Assembly: GCF_001514215.1 (NCBI RefSeq)
Contig: NZ_KQ948854.1
Coordinates: 104,444-168,443, forward strand
DNA length: 64,000 nucleotides
Source: Streptomyces bungoensis
GTDB taxonomy: Bacteria > Actinomycetota > Actinomycetes > Streptomycetales > Streptomycetaceae
Direction of reading: 5' to 3'
In this document: positions 28,936-38,547 of the stretch, piece by piece
Layout: every line of letters begins with the position of its first letter
Position numbering within the stretch: position 1 is the first letter of the stretch
The notes under the pieces: generated by a model
Databases searched by the model: none
The model's input: the letters and a program-made list of their open reading frames with translations, nothing else
Told to the model about the DNA's origin: nothing
Program-made: the position numbers and the translations under genes

Positions 28936-29945
28936 GCCTTCACCAGCCCCTGGCGTGCCGCGCCGCCCAGCGTCAGGTACACGTCCTCCAGGCTGGGCGT
29001 GGCGAGCGTGAAGTCGTCCAGGGCGGCGAAGGCGGCTCCGCCGGTCACCGTGGCGACGGCGGCCCGGGCCTCCTCGGGGGCCAGCCGGAGCGTCCAGCGC
29101 CGGCCGGACTCCACGGCGCGCGCCCGCAGGGCGGCGACCTCGGGCACCTCCAGCGGAGCCCGCTCGCGCCACACCAGTTCCACCCGCACCTCGCCGGAGA
29201 CCTGCTCCTTCAGCCCGGCCGGGGTGTCGCAGGCGATGACCCGGCCCCGGTCCAGGACGGCGACCCGGTCGAGGACGGTCTCGGCCTCGATGACGTTGTG
29301 GGTGACCAGCAGCACGGTCGTGCCGTGCTCGGCGCGCCGCCGGTCCACGGCCGCCCAGACCGCCCGCCGGGCGACCGGGTCCATGCCGGTGGTCGGCTCG
29401 TCCAGCACGAGCAGCGGCCGCTCGCCGACGAGGGCGGCGGCGAAGCAGGCGAGTCTGCGCTGGCCTCCGGACAGCTTCTTCAGCGCGCGCCCGGCGATCG
29501 GCGTGAGCCCCAGCTCCTCCAGGACGGCGTCCCGCTCGGCCCGGGCCCGCCGTACGTCCAGACCGCGCAGGCGTCCGGTGGTCTCGGCGGCGAGGGAGAC
29601 GGTCAGCTCGTCGAGGGCGGAGGACTCCTGGCCCAGGTAGGCGAGGATCCGCGCGGCCCGCTCGGGGTGGCGCACGATGTCGTGGCCGAGGATCTCGACG
29701 CTGCCCGTGTCCGGCCGCAGCAGGCCGGTGAGCTGCCGTACGAGGGTCGACTTGCCGGCGCCGTTCGGCCCGAGCAGCCCGAAGATCTCCCCGCGCCGCA
29801 CGTCCAGTTCGACCCCGTCGGTGGCCCGCACCTCGGGCGTGCCCGGCGCCCCGCGCCGCCCCTTGACGGCGGGGTAGGTCTTGCCGAGCCCGCGCACGCG
29901 TACGACCTCGTCGTACCGAAGTGCCTGGGCCGCGCGCGTACTCAC
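28932..29945 (-). CDS. ABC transporter ATP-binding protein
   Basis: The 337-residue ATPase has Walker A GLLGPNGAGKST, Q-loop GQES, signature KLSGGQRRLACFAAALVG, Walker B PLLVLDEPTTGMD and the switch His in LVTHNVIEAE. The C-terminal ~100 residues form the regulatory domain seen in ABC-2 drug- or polysaccharide-type exporters. GTG 29945 gives MSTRAAQALRYDEV. It pairs with the permease downstream through the micro-ORF. Confidence 0.93.
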   Translation of the reverse strand: MSTRAAQALRYDEVVRVRGLGKTYPAVKGRRGAPGTPEVRATDGVELDVRRGEIFGLLGPNGAGKSTLVRQLTGLLRPDTGSVEILGHDIVRHPERAARILAYLGQESSALDELTVSLAAETTGRLRGLDVRRARAERDAVLEELGLTPIAGRALKKLSGGQRRLACFAAALVGERPLLVLDEPTTGMDPVARRAVWAAVDRRRAEHGTTVLLVTHNVIEAETVLDRVAVLDRGRVIACDTPAGLKEQVSGEVRVELVWRERAPLEVPEVAALRARAVESGRRWTLRLAPEEARAAVATVTGGAAFAALDDFTLATPSLEDVYLTLGGAARQGLVKA

Positions 29946-30039
29946 AAGGAACGAGCCTACGGGGTCCGCGCCCTTTACTCGCCTTTGGGGCGGCTCCACG
30001 GGACCGCCCCCTCGGCGGCGCCCGCCCGGCGTCGTCCGG

Positions 30040-31269
30040 TCAGTCCCCGGCGCCCGCGTGCTCGGCCGCCGCCGGCACGTCGATCTCGCGCCAGAACCCC
30101 GCCCGGATGGCGTAGCGGTCGTGCTCGTCGATCTGATCGTCCTTGTGGGCGAGCAGCCCGAACCGGGCGGCGTAGCGCAGCAGCTCGCCGTCGATGCGGT
30201 GCGGGATGCGCGGGTACATCGTGGACAGCCGCTGCACGTGGCTCTGGTCGCCGAGCCGGGAGATCCACCGCCGGGCGAACACCTGCCCGACCTCGTACGG
30301 GTCGCCGCCGACCGTGGTGATGTCCTCCTCCCGGTCGGCCCACCGCTGCTCGGCGGTGGTCAGCTGGGCGAGCGTCGGCATGGAGGCGGCCTCGGGCGGT
30401 TCGGCGGCCGTTCCCGGCCGGTCCACCCAGCCCTTGTCCGAGGACCACCTCAGGGTGGCGGTCGCCGGATGCTGCACGGCCTGTGCGCCGGGTGCGCGCA
30501 GGGCGGCGAGGTCCTTCGGGGTCGGCACGCCCTTGGACGCGGGCAACCGCTCCTGGGCGCCGTTCTCCGTCGCCGCGGCGGCCGGCGGGCGGGGGCGCTC
30601 CTCGGCGGGGTGCTCGGCGGCCGCGGAGAGCGCGGAGTCGGGCAGCGGTGCCGACAGGATCGCGGCGATCTCGGGGCGGGGCGCGGGCGGCGGCGCGCAG
30701 ACGCCGGTCAGTTCCTTGGCCCGGACCGCCTGGGTGATCCAGGCCCGGTCCAGGACGCGCCGCTCGTCGGCCTCGGCGACCAGGTCCTCGGACTGGTTGT
30801 AGTCGCCGTCGGCCGCCTGGACGGCCCAGAGGTGGACGGCGACGCCGTGCTCCTTGGCGGCCATCATGCCGGGCAGCAGGTCCCCGTCGCCGGTGACCAG
30901 GACGATGTCCGAGCAGGCGCGGTTGCGGGCGAGCTCGGTCAGCTCGGCGTGCATGGCGGCGTCGACGCCCTTCTGCGCCCAGCGGCCGTCGGTGCGGGTG
31001 AGGGCGCCGAGGCGGACGGTGACCCGGGGCATCACGCGCAGCCGGCGGTGCTCCGGCTGGGGGACGCGGTCAGGGGCGCCGTCGAACCAGTAGATGCGCA
31101 GCAGCGGGTGCCCGGTCTCCGACTCGGCGCGCTCGCGCAGGGCCTGGATCAGCGCCGCGTGGTCGACGGTGATCCGGGATCGCGAGGGCTCACCGGCGAG
31201 GAGGCTGGCGGCGGCACCCAGCAGATACCCGGCGTCCACCAGGACGATGCAGCGGTCCACGCGACTCAC
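30040..31269 (-). CDS. NYN (PIN-like) domain protein, putative ribonuclease
   Basis: The 409-residue protein has an N-terminal NYN domain with acidic residues in CIVLVDAGYLLG, QKGVDAAMHAEL and DIVLVTGDGDLLPGM. These are the Asp positions used by PIN-like nucleases to bind Mg2+. A Pro/Ala-rich linker (~210-290) leads to a second conserved region (~300-400) with DPYEVGQVFARRWISRLG and PRIPHRIDGELLRYAARFG. The C-terminal part may be an OST-HTH/LOTUS-like or RNA-binding domain, which is uncertain. The start is GTG 31269. RNA processing is the likely role; the target is unknown. Confidence 0.82.
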   Translation of the reverse strand: MSRVDRCIVLVDAGYLLGAAASLLAGEPSRSRITVDHAALIQALRERAESETGHPLLRIYWFDGAPDRVPQPEHRRLRVMPRVTVRLGALTRTDGRWAQKGVDAAMHAELTELARNRACSDIVLVTGDGDLLPGMMAAKEHGVAVHLWAVQAADGDYNQSEDLVAEADERRVLDRAWITQAVRAKELTGVCAPPPAPRPEIAAILSAPLPDSALSAAAEHPAEERPRPPAAAATENGAQERLPASKGVPTPKDLAALRAPGAQAVQHPATATLRWSSDKGWVDRPGTAAEPPEAASMPTLAQLTTAEQRWADREEDITTVGGDPYEVGQVFARRWISRLGDQSHVQRLSTMYPRIPHRIDGELLRYAARFGLLAHKDDQIDEHDRYAIRAGFWREIDVPAAAEHAGAGD

Positions 31270-31485
31270 CCTCTTCCCGGGAGGTTTTGCTTCGGACTTC
31301 CTTCGAGTCTGCCCGACGGCGCGGGGGTTAACGGCCCGAACTCGATCTTCGGCGTGGCGTATGCGGCGCCCGCCCGCCCACCAACCCTGTCACACACGGT
31401 AATTATCCGACATGCGATTGATGTCAGCGTATGTGAATCTGGTCCCGGCCCTGGCCCCTAGATCCCCCACAGGAGGCAGATCACC

Positions 31486-31665
31486 ATGGCCAAGAACAAG
31501 AACCGCAAGCAGGCCGGCCCGCAGAACCGCGCTCCGCAGAGCGAGCACGCACCGGAGCGCGCACAGCGTCCGGCCGCGGAGGAACCCGAGTCCTCCATGG
31601 CGGGCGTCGCGGGCAGCCCTTCGGAGATATCCCGTAAGAAGCAGAAGAGTTTCGGCCACAACTAA
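31486..31665 (+). CDS. Small basic protein (59 aa), Streptomyces hypothetical
   Basis: AGGAGG (31471-31476) lies 9 nt before ATG 31486, and the frame ends with TAA at 31663. The product begins MAKNKNRKQAGPQNRAPQ and ends SRKKQKSFGHN. It is highly charged, probably disordered, and has no hydrophobic core. A strong ribosome-binding site, an isolated locus and a following terminator support a real gene. Its Lys/Arg-rich ends suggest nucleic-acid or ribosome contact, which is speculation. Confidence 0.75.
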   Translation: MAKNKNRKQAGPQNRAPQSEHAPERAQRPAAEEPESSMAGVAGSPSEISRKKQKSFGHN

Positions 31666-31710
31666 AGGTCGGCCACGACCCAAGGGCAGTTGCAGCCCGG
31701 GCAGACCGGA

Positions 31711-31737
31711 GGGGCGCACCCGCCGCGGGTGCGCCCC
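31711..31737. terminator. Hairpin terminator between convergent genes
   Basis: A perfect 12-bp stem GGGGCGCACCCG/CGGGTGCGCCCC with a 3-nt loop lies between the small basic protein gene (stop 31665) and dnaE (stop 31754). Confidence 0.88.
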
Positions 31738-31753
31738 TTCGTGGTGTCTCGGC

Positions 31754-34700
31754 TCAGCCGGCCAGGCAGGACGGGCCGAGCAGCACCTTGAGGTCGCCGA
31801 AGAGCGCCGGGTCGGGCTTGACCCGGTGCCGGTCCAGGCGCAGCACGGTGGTCTTGCGCGGGCCCTGGAGCTTGATCCGGACCTCGCTGTCGCCCCTGTG
31901 GTGGCTGAGGATCTCGCCGAGCCGGCTGACCATCGGCGGGGTGACCCTGGTGGCCGGGATGGTCAGGACCACGGGCGCGTTCGTGCCCGCGTTGGACAGG
32001 TCCGGGACCATCAGCTCCATGGCGACGAGCCGGGGGACGTCCTCCCGCTTGTCGAGGCGTCCCTTGACGAACACCACGGCGTCCTCGACGAGTTGGGTCG
32101 ACACCAGCTGGTAGGTGGCCGGGAAGAACATGCACTCGATGGAGCCGGCCAGGTCCTCGACGGTGGCGATGGCCCAGGCGTTGCCCTGCTTGGTCATCTT
32201 GCGCTGCAGGCCCGAGATGATGCCGCCGATGGTGACGACCGCGCCGTCGGCGTGCTCGCCGCCGGTGAGCTGGGAGATGCCCGCGTCGGCCTTGTCGGAC
32301 AGCACGTGCTCCAGGCCGAAGAGGGGGTGGTCGGAGACGTACAGGCCGAGCATCTCCCGCTCCTGGGCGAGCAGGTAGGTCTTGTCCCACTCGTCCTCGG
32401 CGAACTGCACGTCGAGGCCGAAGCCGGGCTCGCTGCCGGTCTCCTCGCCCATGCCGCCGAAGAGGTCGAACTGGCCCTCGGCCTCCTTGCGCTTGACCGC
32501 GACCACGTTGTCGATCATCGGCTCGTACTGCGCCGTGAGCCCCTTGCGGGTGTGGCCCATGGTGTCGAAGGCGCCGGCCTTGATCAGCGACTCCGTGGTG
32601 CGCTTGTTGCAGACCACGGCGTCGACCTTGTCGAGGTAGTCGGGGAAGGACGCGTACTTCCCCTTGGCCTTGCGGCACTTGATGATCGACTCGACGACGT
32701 TGGTGCCGACGTTGCGGACGGCGGAGAGGCCGAAGAGGATCACGTCGTCGCCCTGGGCGGCGAAGTTCGACTCGGACTCGTTGACGTTGGGCGGGAGCAC
32801 CTTGATGCCCATGCGGCGGCACTCGTTGAGGTAGATCGCCGACTTGTCCTTGTCGTCCTTGACCGAGGTCAGCAGGGCGGCCATGTACTCGGCGGGGTAG
32901 TTCGCCTTCAGGTAGGCGGTCCAGTACGAGACCAGGCCGTAGGCGGCGGAGTGCGCCTTGTTGAACGCGTAGCCGGCGAACGGGACCAGCACGTCCCACA
33001 GGGCCTGGATGGCCTCGTCGCTGTAGCCGTTCTTGCGGGCGCCGGCCTGGAAGATGGTGAAGTTCTTGGCCAGCTCGTCGGGCTTCTTCTTGCCCATCAC
33101 GCGGCGCAGGATGTCGGCCTCGCCGAGCGAGTAGCCCGCGATGATCTGGGCGGCCTTCTGCACCTGCTCCTGGTAGACGATCAGGCCGTAGGTGACGGCC
33201 AGGACCTCCTGGAGGGGCTCCTCCAGCTCCTTGTGGATCGGGGTGATCTCCTGCTGCTTGTTCTTGCGCAGCGCGTAGTTCGTGTGGGAGTTCATGCCCA
33301 TCGGGCCCGGCCGGTACAGGGCCGACACGGCGGAGATGTCCTCGAAGTTGTCCGGCTTCATCAGCCGCAGCAGCGAGCGCATGGGGCCGCCGTCGAACTG
33401 GAAGACGCCGAGGGTGTCGCCGCGCTGGAGCAGCTCGAAGGTCGTGGGGTCGTCGAGCGGGAGGCCGAGGAGATCGATGTCGATCCCCTTGTTGGCCTTC
33501 ACCATCTTGACGGCGTCGTCCATGATCGTGAGGTTGCGCAGGCCCAGGAAGTCCATCTTCAGCAGGCCGAGCGACTCGCAGCTCGGGTAGTCCCACTGGG
33601 TGATGGTCACACCGTCGGTGTGCCTGACCCAGACCGGGACGTGCTCGGTGATGGTCTCGCTGGACATGATCACGCCGGCCGCGTGCACACCCATCTGCCG
33701 GACCAGGCCCTCCACGCCGCGCGCGGTGTCGATGACCTTCTTCACGTCCGGCTCGTTCTCGTACATCGAGCGGACCTCGCCGGCCTCCGAGTAGCGGGGG
33801 TGCTCGGGGTCGGTGATGCCGGACAGCGGGATGCCCTTGCCGAGGACGTCGGCGGGCATGGCCTTGGTGATGCGGTCGCCCATCGCGTACGGGTAGCCCA
33901 GCACGCGCGCGGAGTCCTTGATCGCGTTCTTGGCCTTGATGGTGCCGTAGGTGCCGATCATGGCGACCTTGTCGGCGCCGTACTTCTCGGTCACGTACCG
34001 GATCACCTCGACGCGCCGGCGCTCGTCGAAGTCGATGTCGACGTCGGGCATCGAGATGCGCTCGGGGTTGAGGAACCGCTCGAAGATCAGGCCGTGCGGG
34101 ATGGGGTCGAGGTCGGTGATGCCGAGCGCGTAGGCGACGATCGAGCCGGCGGCGGAGCCTCGGCCGGGGCCGACCGCGATGCCGTTGTTCTTGGCCCACA
34201 TGATGAAGTCGGCGACCACGAGGAAGTAGCCCGGGAACCCCATCTGGATGATGACGTCCATCTCGTACTCGACCTGCTTCTGCCGGTCCTCGGGGATGCC
34301 GCCGGGGAAGCGGCGCTCCATGCCGCGGCGGACCTCCTCCTTGAACCAGGTGACCTCGGTGTAGCCCTCGGGGATGTCGAACTTGGGCATGAGGTCGCGC
34401 TTCTCGAACATGCCGGTGGTGTCGACCATCTCGGCGACGAGCAGCGTGTTGGCGCAGCCCTCCTGCCAGGCGTCCGAGGAGTCGATGGCGTACATCTCGT
34501 CGGTGGACTTCAGGTAGTAGCCGGTGCCGTCGAACTTGAAGCGGTCGGGGTCGGAGAGGTTCTTGCCGGTCTGGATGCACAGCAGGGCGTCGTGGGCGCC
34601 GGCCTCGTGCGCGTACGTGTAGTGCGAGTCGTTGGTGACCAGCGGCGGGATGCCGAGCTTCTTGCCGATCTCCAGCAGGCCGTCGCGGACCCGGTGCTCG

Positions 34701-35293
34701 ATGTCGATGCCGTGGTCCATCAGCTCCAGGAAGTACCGGTCCTTGCCGAAGATGTCCTGGTAGTCGGCGGCGGCCTTCAGTGCCTCGTCGAAGTGCCCGA
34801 GGCGCAGGCGGGTCTGCACCTCGCCGGAGGGGCAGCCGGTGGAGGCCACGATGCCCTCGGACCACTGGGCGATGGTCTCCTTGTCCATCCGGGGCCACTT
34901 CTGCAGCCAGCCCTCGGCGTAGGCGTCGGAGGAGAGCCGGAAGAGGTTGTGCAGGCCGGTCCGGTTCACCGCCCACATCGTCTTGTGGGTGTAACCGCCG
35001 GAGCCGGAGACGTCGTCGCGCTTCTGGTGCGGCTGGCCCCACTGGATCTTGCGCTTGTTGCGCCGGGACTCGGGGGCGACGTACGCCTCGATCCCGATGA
35101 TCGGGGTGATCCCGGCCTTCTTCGCGGAGTGGAAGAAGTCGTACGCCCCGTGGAGGTTGCCGTGGTCGGACATGGCGATGTGCGTCATGCCCATCTCGTT
35201 GCAGGCGTTGAACATGTCCTTGAGCCGCGCGGCACCGTCCAGCAGCGAGTACTGGGTGTGGACGTGCAGGTGCGTGAACGGCGGCTTCGACAC
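31754..35293 (-). CDS. dnaE: DNA polymerase III alpha subunit (DnaE1)
   Basis: The replicative polymerase has 1179 residues. It begins with a PHP domain (HLHVHTQYSLLDG at ~7-19, MSDHGNLHGAYDF). The palm active site is at PDVDIDFD (D417, D419), with VGPGRGSAAGS just before it. The tandem helix-hairpin-helix and OB-fold regions follow near the C-terminus. GTG 35293 gives MSKPPFTHLHVHT. PHP residues appear intact, consistent with a built-in proofreading exonuclease as in mycobacterial DnaE1. Confidence 0.98.
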   Translation of the reverse strand: MSKPPFTHLHVHTQYSLLDGAARLKDMFNACNEMGMTHIAMSDHGNLHGAYDFFHSAKKAGITPIIGIEAYVAPESRRNKRKIQWGQPHQKRDDVSGSGGYTHKTMWAVNRTGLHNLFRLSSDAYAEGWLQKWPRMDKETIAQWSEGIVASTGCPSGEVQTRLRLGHFDEALKAAADYQDIFGKDRYFLELMDHGIDIEHRVRDGLLEIGKKLGIPPLVTNDSHYTYAHEAGAHDALLCIQTGKNLSDPDRFKFDGTGYYLKSTDEMYAIDSSDAWQEGCANTLLVAEMVDTTGMFEKRDLMPKFDIPEGYTEVTWFKEEVRRGMERRFPGGIPEDRQKQVEYEMDVIIQMGFPGYFLVVADFIMWAKNNGIAVGPGRGSAAGSIVAYALGITDLDPIPHGLIFERFLNPERISMPDVDIDFDERRRVEVIRYVTEKYGADKVAMIGTYGTIKAKNAIKDSARVLGYPYAMGDRITKAMPADVLGKGIPLSGITDPEHPRYSEAGEVRSMYENEPDVKKVIDTARGVEGLVRQMGVHAAGVIMSSETITEHVPVWVRHTDGVTITQWDYPSCESLGLLKMDFLGLRNLTIMDDAVKMVKANKGIDIDLLGLPLDDPTTFELLQRGDTLGVFQFDGGPMRSLLRLMKPDNFEDISAVSALYRPGPMGMNSHTNYALRKNKQQEITPIHKELEEPLQEVLAVTYGLIVYQEQVQKAAQIIAGYSLGEADILRRVMGKKKPDELAKNFTIFQAGARKNGYSDEAIQALWDVLVPFAGYAFNKAHSAAYGLVSYWTAYLKANYPAEYMAALLTSVKDDKDKSAIYLNECRRMGIKVLPPNVNESESNFAAQGDDVILFGLSAVRNVGTNVVESIIKCRKAKGKYASFPDYLDKVDAVVCNKRTTESLIKAGAFDTMGHTRKGLTAQYEPMIDNVVAVKRKEAEGQFDLFGGMGEETGSEPGFGLDVQFAEDEWDKTYLLAQEREMLGLYVSDHPLFGLEHVLSDKADAGISQLTGGEHADGAVVTIGGIISGLQRKMTKQGNAWAIATVEDLAGSIECMFFPATYQLVSTQLVEDAVVFVKGRLDKREDVPRLVAMELMVPDLSNAGTNAPVVLTIPATRVTPPMVSRLGEILSHHRGDSEVRIKLQGPRKTTVLRLDRHRVKPDPALFGDLKVLLGPSCLAG

Positions 35294-35409
35294 GGTGTGG
35301 CCTCCAGGGGAAACACTCGGCGACGGGGTGGCGGACGGTTCCGGGGTCAGCGTCGAAGTCTATGCCTCGGCACTGACACGGGGCGGGCACTCCCACGTAC
35401 CTTCATGCG

Positions 35410-35439
35410 TTGAGGACGGCAGAATCGCTGTCGTACGGA
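35410..35439 (+). promoter_or_regulatory. Candidate promoter for the DUF2252 gene
   Basis: TTGAGG (35410-35415) and TACGGA (35434-35439) are 18 bp apart, upstream of AGGAGG (35449-35454) and ATG 35464. The remaining divergent space (35294-35409) should hold the dnaE promoter, which was not identified. Confidence 0.4.
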
Positions 35440-35463
35440 CACTGCACCAGGAGGCACCCCGCG

Positions 35464-36789
35464 ATGTCGGTCACCCAGCTCAGCGACGAGCAGCGCGGCG
35501 AGGAGATCCTCGCCGTCTTCGACACCGCCTTCGGCCGGCTCCTGGCCGCCGACCCGGCCGCGTTCCGGGTGAAGTTCCGGAAGATGGCGGCCTCGGCCTT
35601 CGCCTTCTACCGGGGCACGGCGTGCCTCTTCTACCACGACCTCGACACGGAGAAGCGCGGCGGCCCGTACCTGGACGACCGCACCTCGCGCGTGTGGATC
35701 CACGGCGATCTGCACGCGGAGAACTTCGGCACCTACATGGACTCCAACGGCCGCCTGGTCTTCAACGTCAACGACTTCGACGAGGCGTACGTCGGCCCCT
35801 TCACCTGGGACCTGAAGCGCTTCTCGGCCTCCATCGCGCTCATCGGGTACGCGAAGGCGCTCAGCGACGACCAGATCACCGAGCTGGTGACGATCTACGC
35901 GGGCGCGTACCGCGAGCGCGTCCACGCGCTGGCCACGGGCGCGAAGAGCGACGAGGTGCCGCCGTTCACGCTGGACACCGCGCAGGGTCCGCTGCTGGAC
36001 GCGCTGCGTGTCGCGCGCTCGCTGACCCGGTTCGGGCTGCTGGACTCGATGACCGAGATCCGCGACTTCGAGCGCCGCTTCGCGCCGGGCGGCGGCTCCA
36101 TCGAGCTGGACGCCGCCACCCGCTACAAGGTGCTGGCCGCCTTCGACGGCTACCTGGAGACGCTGCCGGACTCCTCGCTGGCCCGCCCGGACTCCTACCG
36201 GGTGAAGGACGTCGTCGGCCGCCGGGGCATCGGCATCGGCTCGGCGGGCCTGCCGTCGTACAACATCCTGCTGGAGGGCCACAGCGACGCCCTCGAGAAC
36301 GACGTGGTGATCTACATCAAGCAGGCGCAGACCCCGGCCGTCTCCGGGCACATCACGGACCCGGCGATCGCGGGGTACTTCCGGCACGAGGGCCACCGCA
36401 CGGTGATCTCGCAGCGCGCCCTGCAGGCGCACGCCGACCCGTGGCTGGGCTGGACGGAGCTGGACGGTGCCGGGCAGCTGGTCGCCGAGGTCTCGCCGTA
36501 CGCCGTCGACCTGGACTGGGGCGACATCGACGACCCGGAGGAGATCGCGTCGGTCGTCGCCGACCTCGGCCGGGCCACGGCCACGATGCACGCGGCGGCG
36601 GACGACACCTCCGGGGAGTCGCTGGTGCCGTTCTCCACCGAGCGGGCCATCGACGCGGCCCTCGCGGCCGACGAGGAGGGCTTCGCGCCGCTCCTGGTGG
36701 ACTTCGCGCACGGCTACGGCGCACGCGCGCGTGCCGACCACCAGATCTTCCTCGACCTGTTCCGCAACGGACGGATCCCGGGGCTGTAA
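35464..36789 (+). CDS. DUF2252 family protein (kinase-like fold)
   Basis: The 441-residue protein has WIHGDLHAENFG (~77-88) and FNVNDFDEAYVGPFTWDLKR (~100-119). These resemble the HGDxxxxN and DxD catalytic/Mg motifs of aminoglycoside-phosphotransferase-like kinases. DUF2252 proteins are common in actinomycetes but their substrates are unknown. ATG 35464 follows AGGAGG at 9 nt; the longer frame from 35410 covers the promoter. The acceptor substrate cannot be inferred. Confidence 0.85.
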   Translation: MSVTQLSDEQRGEEILAVFDTAFGRLLAADPAAFRVKFRKMAASAFAFYRGTACLFYHDLDTEKRGGPYLDDRTSRVWIHGDLHAENFGTYMDSNGRLVFNVNDFDEAYVGPFTWDLKRFSASIALIGYAKALSDDQITELVTIYAGAYRERVHALATGAKSDEVPPFTLDTAQGPLLDALRVARSLTRFGLLDSMTEIRDFERRFAPGGGSIELDAATRYKVLAAFDGYLETLPDSSLARPDSYRVKDVVGRRGIGIGSAGLPSYNILLEGHSDALENDVVIYIKQAQTPAVSGHITDPAIAGYFRHEGHRTVISQRALQAHADPWLGWTELDGAGQLVAEVSPYAVDLDWGDIDDPEEIASVVADLGRATATMHAAADDTSGESLVPFSTERAIDAALAADEEGFAPLLVDFAHGYGARARADHQIFLDLFRNGRIPGL

Positions 36790-36856
36790 CGTCGCGCACT
36801 CACAGACACCCTTTAGGGGTCTCTTACCCGCCTCCGTGACACACTCTGATTCCGCT

Positions 36857-37552
36857 ATGGACATATCCGGGACCCAGCTCAGAGCCGTGCGCGCGGCGCT
36901 GTTCACGGCCGTCGCCGTGACGCTCAGCACCGCGTCGCACGTCCTGCTGTCCAGGGCCCCGCTGCCGGCCGCGACCGTGGCCGCCGTCGCGGCCGGCGTG
37001 TTCGCCGCCGCGTACGCGCTGGCGGGCCGCGAGCGCGGCTTCGGCCGCATCGCGGCGCTGCTGATCCCGCTGGAACTGGCCGCGGACACGGTGTTCACCA
37101 CCGGCCAGGACACCTGTTACGGCAGGGCGGGCGGCCCGGTGGCCGGTCCGCTGCGCGCCGTCGGCCTGGACGTGCTGTGCCGGGGCGGCGTGGGCGGCCC
37201 GCTGGCCCAGGTGACCGGGCACTCCGGGCGGGGCGCCGGGGCACTGCTCGCGCACGCCAGCCCGGCCGCCGCCTGGCTGCTGCTGGCCGTGCACGTCCTG
37301 GTGGGGCTGCTGGCCGCCGCCTGGCTGCGCCGGGGCGAGCGGGCGCTGGTCCAGCTGCTGCGCGCGGTCGCCGCGGTCACCTTCCGGCCGCTGCTGCTGG
37401 TGGTGGCCGCGGTCACCGCGCGGCCGGCCACGGCGCCCCGGCTGCCGCGCCCGGGCCCCCGGCCGGCCGCCGCCCGCGAGCGGCTCCTCGTGCACTCCCT
37501 GGGACGGCGTGGACCGCCGTGCTCGCTCGGCCCCGCTCACGCCTCCGCCTGA
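36857..37552 (+). CDS. Integral membrane protein of unknown function
   Basis: The 231-residue product has about five hydrophobic helices (~13-30, 37-56, 64-80, 135-158, 172-192) and a basic Pro/Arg-rich C-terminal tail. Cysteines in GQDTCYG and LDVLCRGG lie in a Gly-rich loop between helices 3 and 4. ATG 36857 lacks a Shine-Dalgarno. No family was recognised. The following DsbA-like gene on the same strand, 80 nt away, might act on these Cys. Confidence 0.65.
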   Translation: MDISGTQLRAVRAALFTAVAVTLSTASHVLLSRAPLPAATVAAVAAGVFAAAYALAGRERGFGRIAALLIPLELAADTVFTTGQDTCYGRAGGPVAGPLRAVGLDVLCRGGVGGPLAQVTGHSGRGAGALLAHASPAAAWLLLAVHVLVGLLAAAWLRRGERALVQLLRAVAAVTFRPLLLVVAAVTARPATAPRLPRPGPRPAAARERLLVHSLGRRGPPCSLGPAHASA

Positions 37553-37632
37553 GCGCGGGCAACCGAGCACGACGAGTCCCCCACACGTATCCCGCGTACG
37601 ACCGGTGCGCGTCCCACATGGAGATCACCCAC

Positions 37633-38454
37633 ATGAGCAAGCGGAACAGCCAGGCGTCGAAGTCGGCGGCCCGGGAGCGGCTGCGCCAGGAGCGCGAGCG
37701 CCAGGCCAAGCGCGACCGGGCCAAGCGGCAGGCCATCGTGGCCGGCTCGGTCGTGGCCGTGCTGGCCGCCGCCGGCGGCATCGGCTACGCCGTCGTCCAG
37801 ATGAACAAGCCCGGCTACTGGGACGGCCTGAAGGACGCCTCCAAGGTGGTCACCCCCGCCAACACCACGGGCACCAAGGGCACCACGGTCGTCATCGGCA
37901 AGGACACCGCCAAGAAGACCCTGAAGGTCTACGAGGACCCGCGCTGCCCGGTCTGCGCCCAGTTCGAGCAGACCGTCGGTGCGACGGTGAAGAAGGACAT
38001 AGACGACGGCAAGTTCAAGATCCAGTTCATCGGCGCCACGTTCATCGACAACCACGACAACGGCGTGGGCTCCAAGAACGCGCTGAGCGCGCTGGGCGCC
38101 GCGCTCAACGTCAGCCCGGAGGCGTTCCTCGAGTACAAGGGCGCGCTGTACTCGGCGAAGTGGCACCCGGAGGAGACGACCGACACGTTCAAGAGCGACG
38201 CCTACCTGATCAAGGTCGCGAACACGGTGCCCGCGCTGAAGAACAACGCCGGGTTCCAGAACGCGGTCAAGAAGGGCACCTACGACGCCTGGGCCATGGC
38301 CATGTCGAAGACCTTCGACACCAACAAGGACGGCGTGACCGGAACCCCGAGCTTCGTCATGGACGGCAAGAAGCTCACCGCCGACGCCCAGGGCAACGCG
38401 CCCATGACGGTGGCCGACTTCGACCGGGTGGTGGACGCGGCCCTGAAGGGCTGA
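37633..38454 (+). CDS. Membrane-anchored DsbA-like thioredoxin-fold protein
   Basis: The 273-residue protein has a basic N-terminus (AARERLRQERERQAKR), one membrane helix (~36-54) and an exported thioredoxin fold with CPVC (DPRCPVCAQFEQ) and cis-Pro loop TGTPSFVM. It parallels the CPAC protein at 8315-9091, but the CXXC dipeptide and insertion helices differ. GGAG 9 nt before ATG 37633 fixes the start; ATG 37618 is less likely. The expected role is disulfide formation or isomerisation in exported proteins. Confidence 0.88.
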   Translation: MSKRNSQASKSAARERLRQERERQAKRDRAKRQAIVAGSVVAVLAAAGGIGYAVVQMNKPGYWDGLKDASKVVTPANTTGTKGTTVVIGKDTAKKTLKVYEDPRCPVCAQFEQTVGATVKKDIDDGKFKIQFIGATFIDNHDNGVGSKNALSALGAALNVSPEAFLEYKGALYSAKWHPEETTDTFKSDAYLIKVANTVPALKNNAGFQNAVKKGTYDAWAMAMSKTFDTNKDGVTGTPSFVMDGKKLTADAQGNAPMTVADFDRVVDAALKG

Positions 38455-38483
38455 TCCCCCACCGTCCGGCGATCGCCGCGTGA

Positions 38484-38517
38484 AGAGCGGGCGAACTTTC
38501 CACGGTTCGCCCGCTCT
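38484..38517 (+). terminator. Hairpin terminator after the DsbA-like gene
   Basis: A perfect 13-bp stem AGAGCGGGCGAAC/GTTCGCCCGCTCT with an 8-nt loop lies 30 nt after the stop codon and just upstream of phoD. Confidence 0.85.
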
Positions 38518-38525
38518 CGCGCGTA

Positions 38526-38545
38526 CCGATCAGTAACCTGATCGG
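38526..38545. promoter_or_regulatory. Perfect 20-bp palindrome at the phoD start (candidate operator)
   Basis: CCGATCAGTAACCTGATCGG is a perfect 8-4-8 inverted repeat ending 2 nt before the phoD GTG (38548). It contains a -10-like TAACCT (38534-38539) and no Shine-Dalgarno. A repressor bound here would cover the promoter and start of a probably leaderless message. Confidence 0.7.
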
Positions 38546-38547
38546 TC

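Noticed and set aside
31412..35413. A 1333-codon + strand frame opposite dnaE
   Set aside because: It is the antisense shadow of a well-recognised DNA polymerase gene in GC-rich DNA, with Val/Leu/Asp/His-rich composition and no domain.
38505..38515. PHO box for PhoP upstream of phoD
   Set aside because: One unit, GTTCGCCCGCT, resembles half of a PHO box, but no second 11-bp direct repeat follows, and the unit is one arm of the terminator stem.
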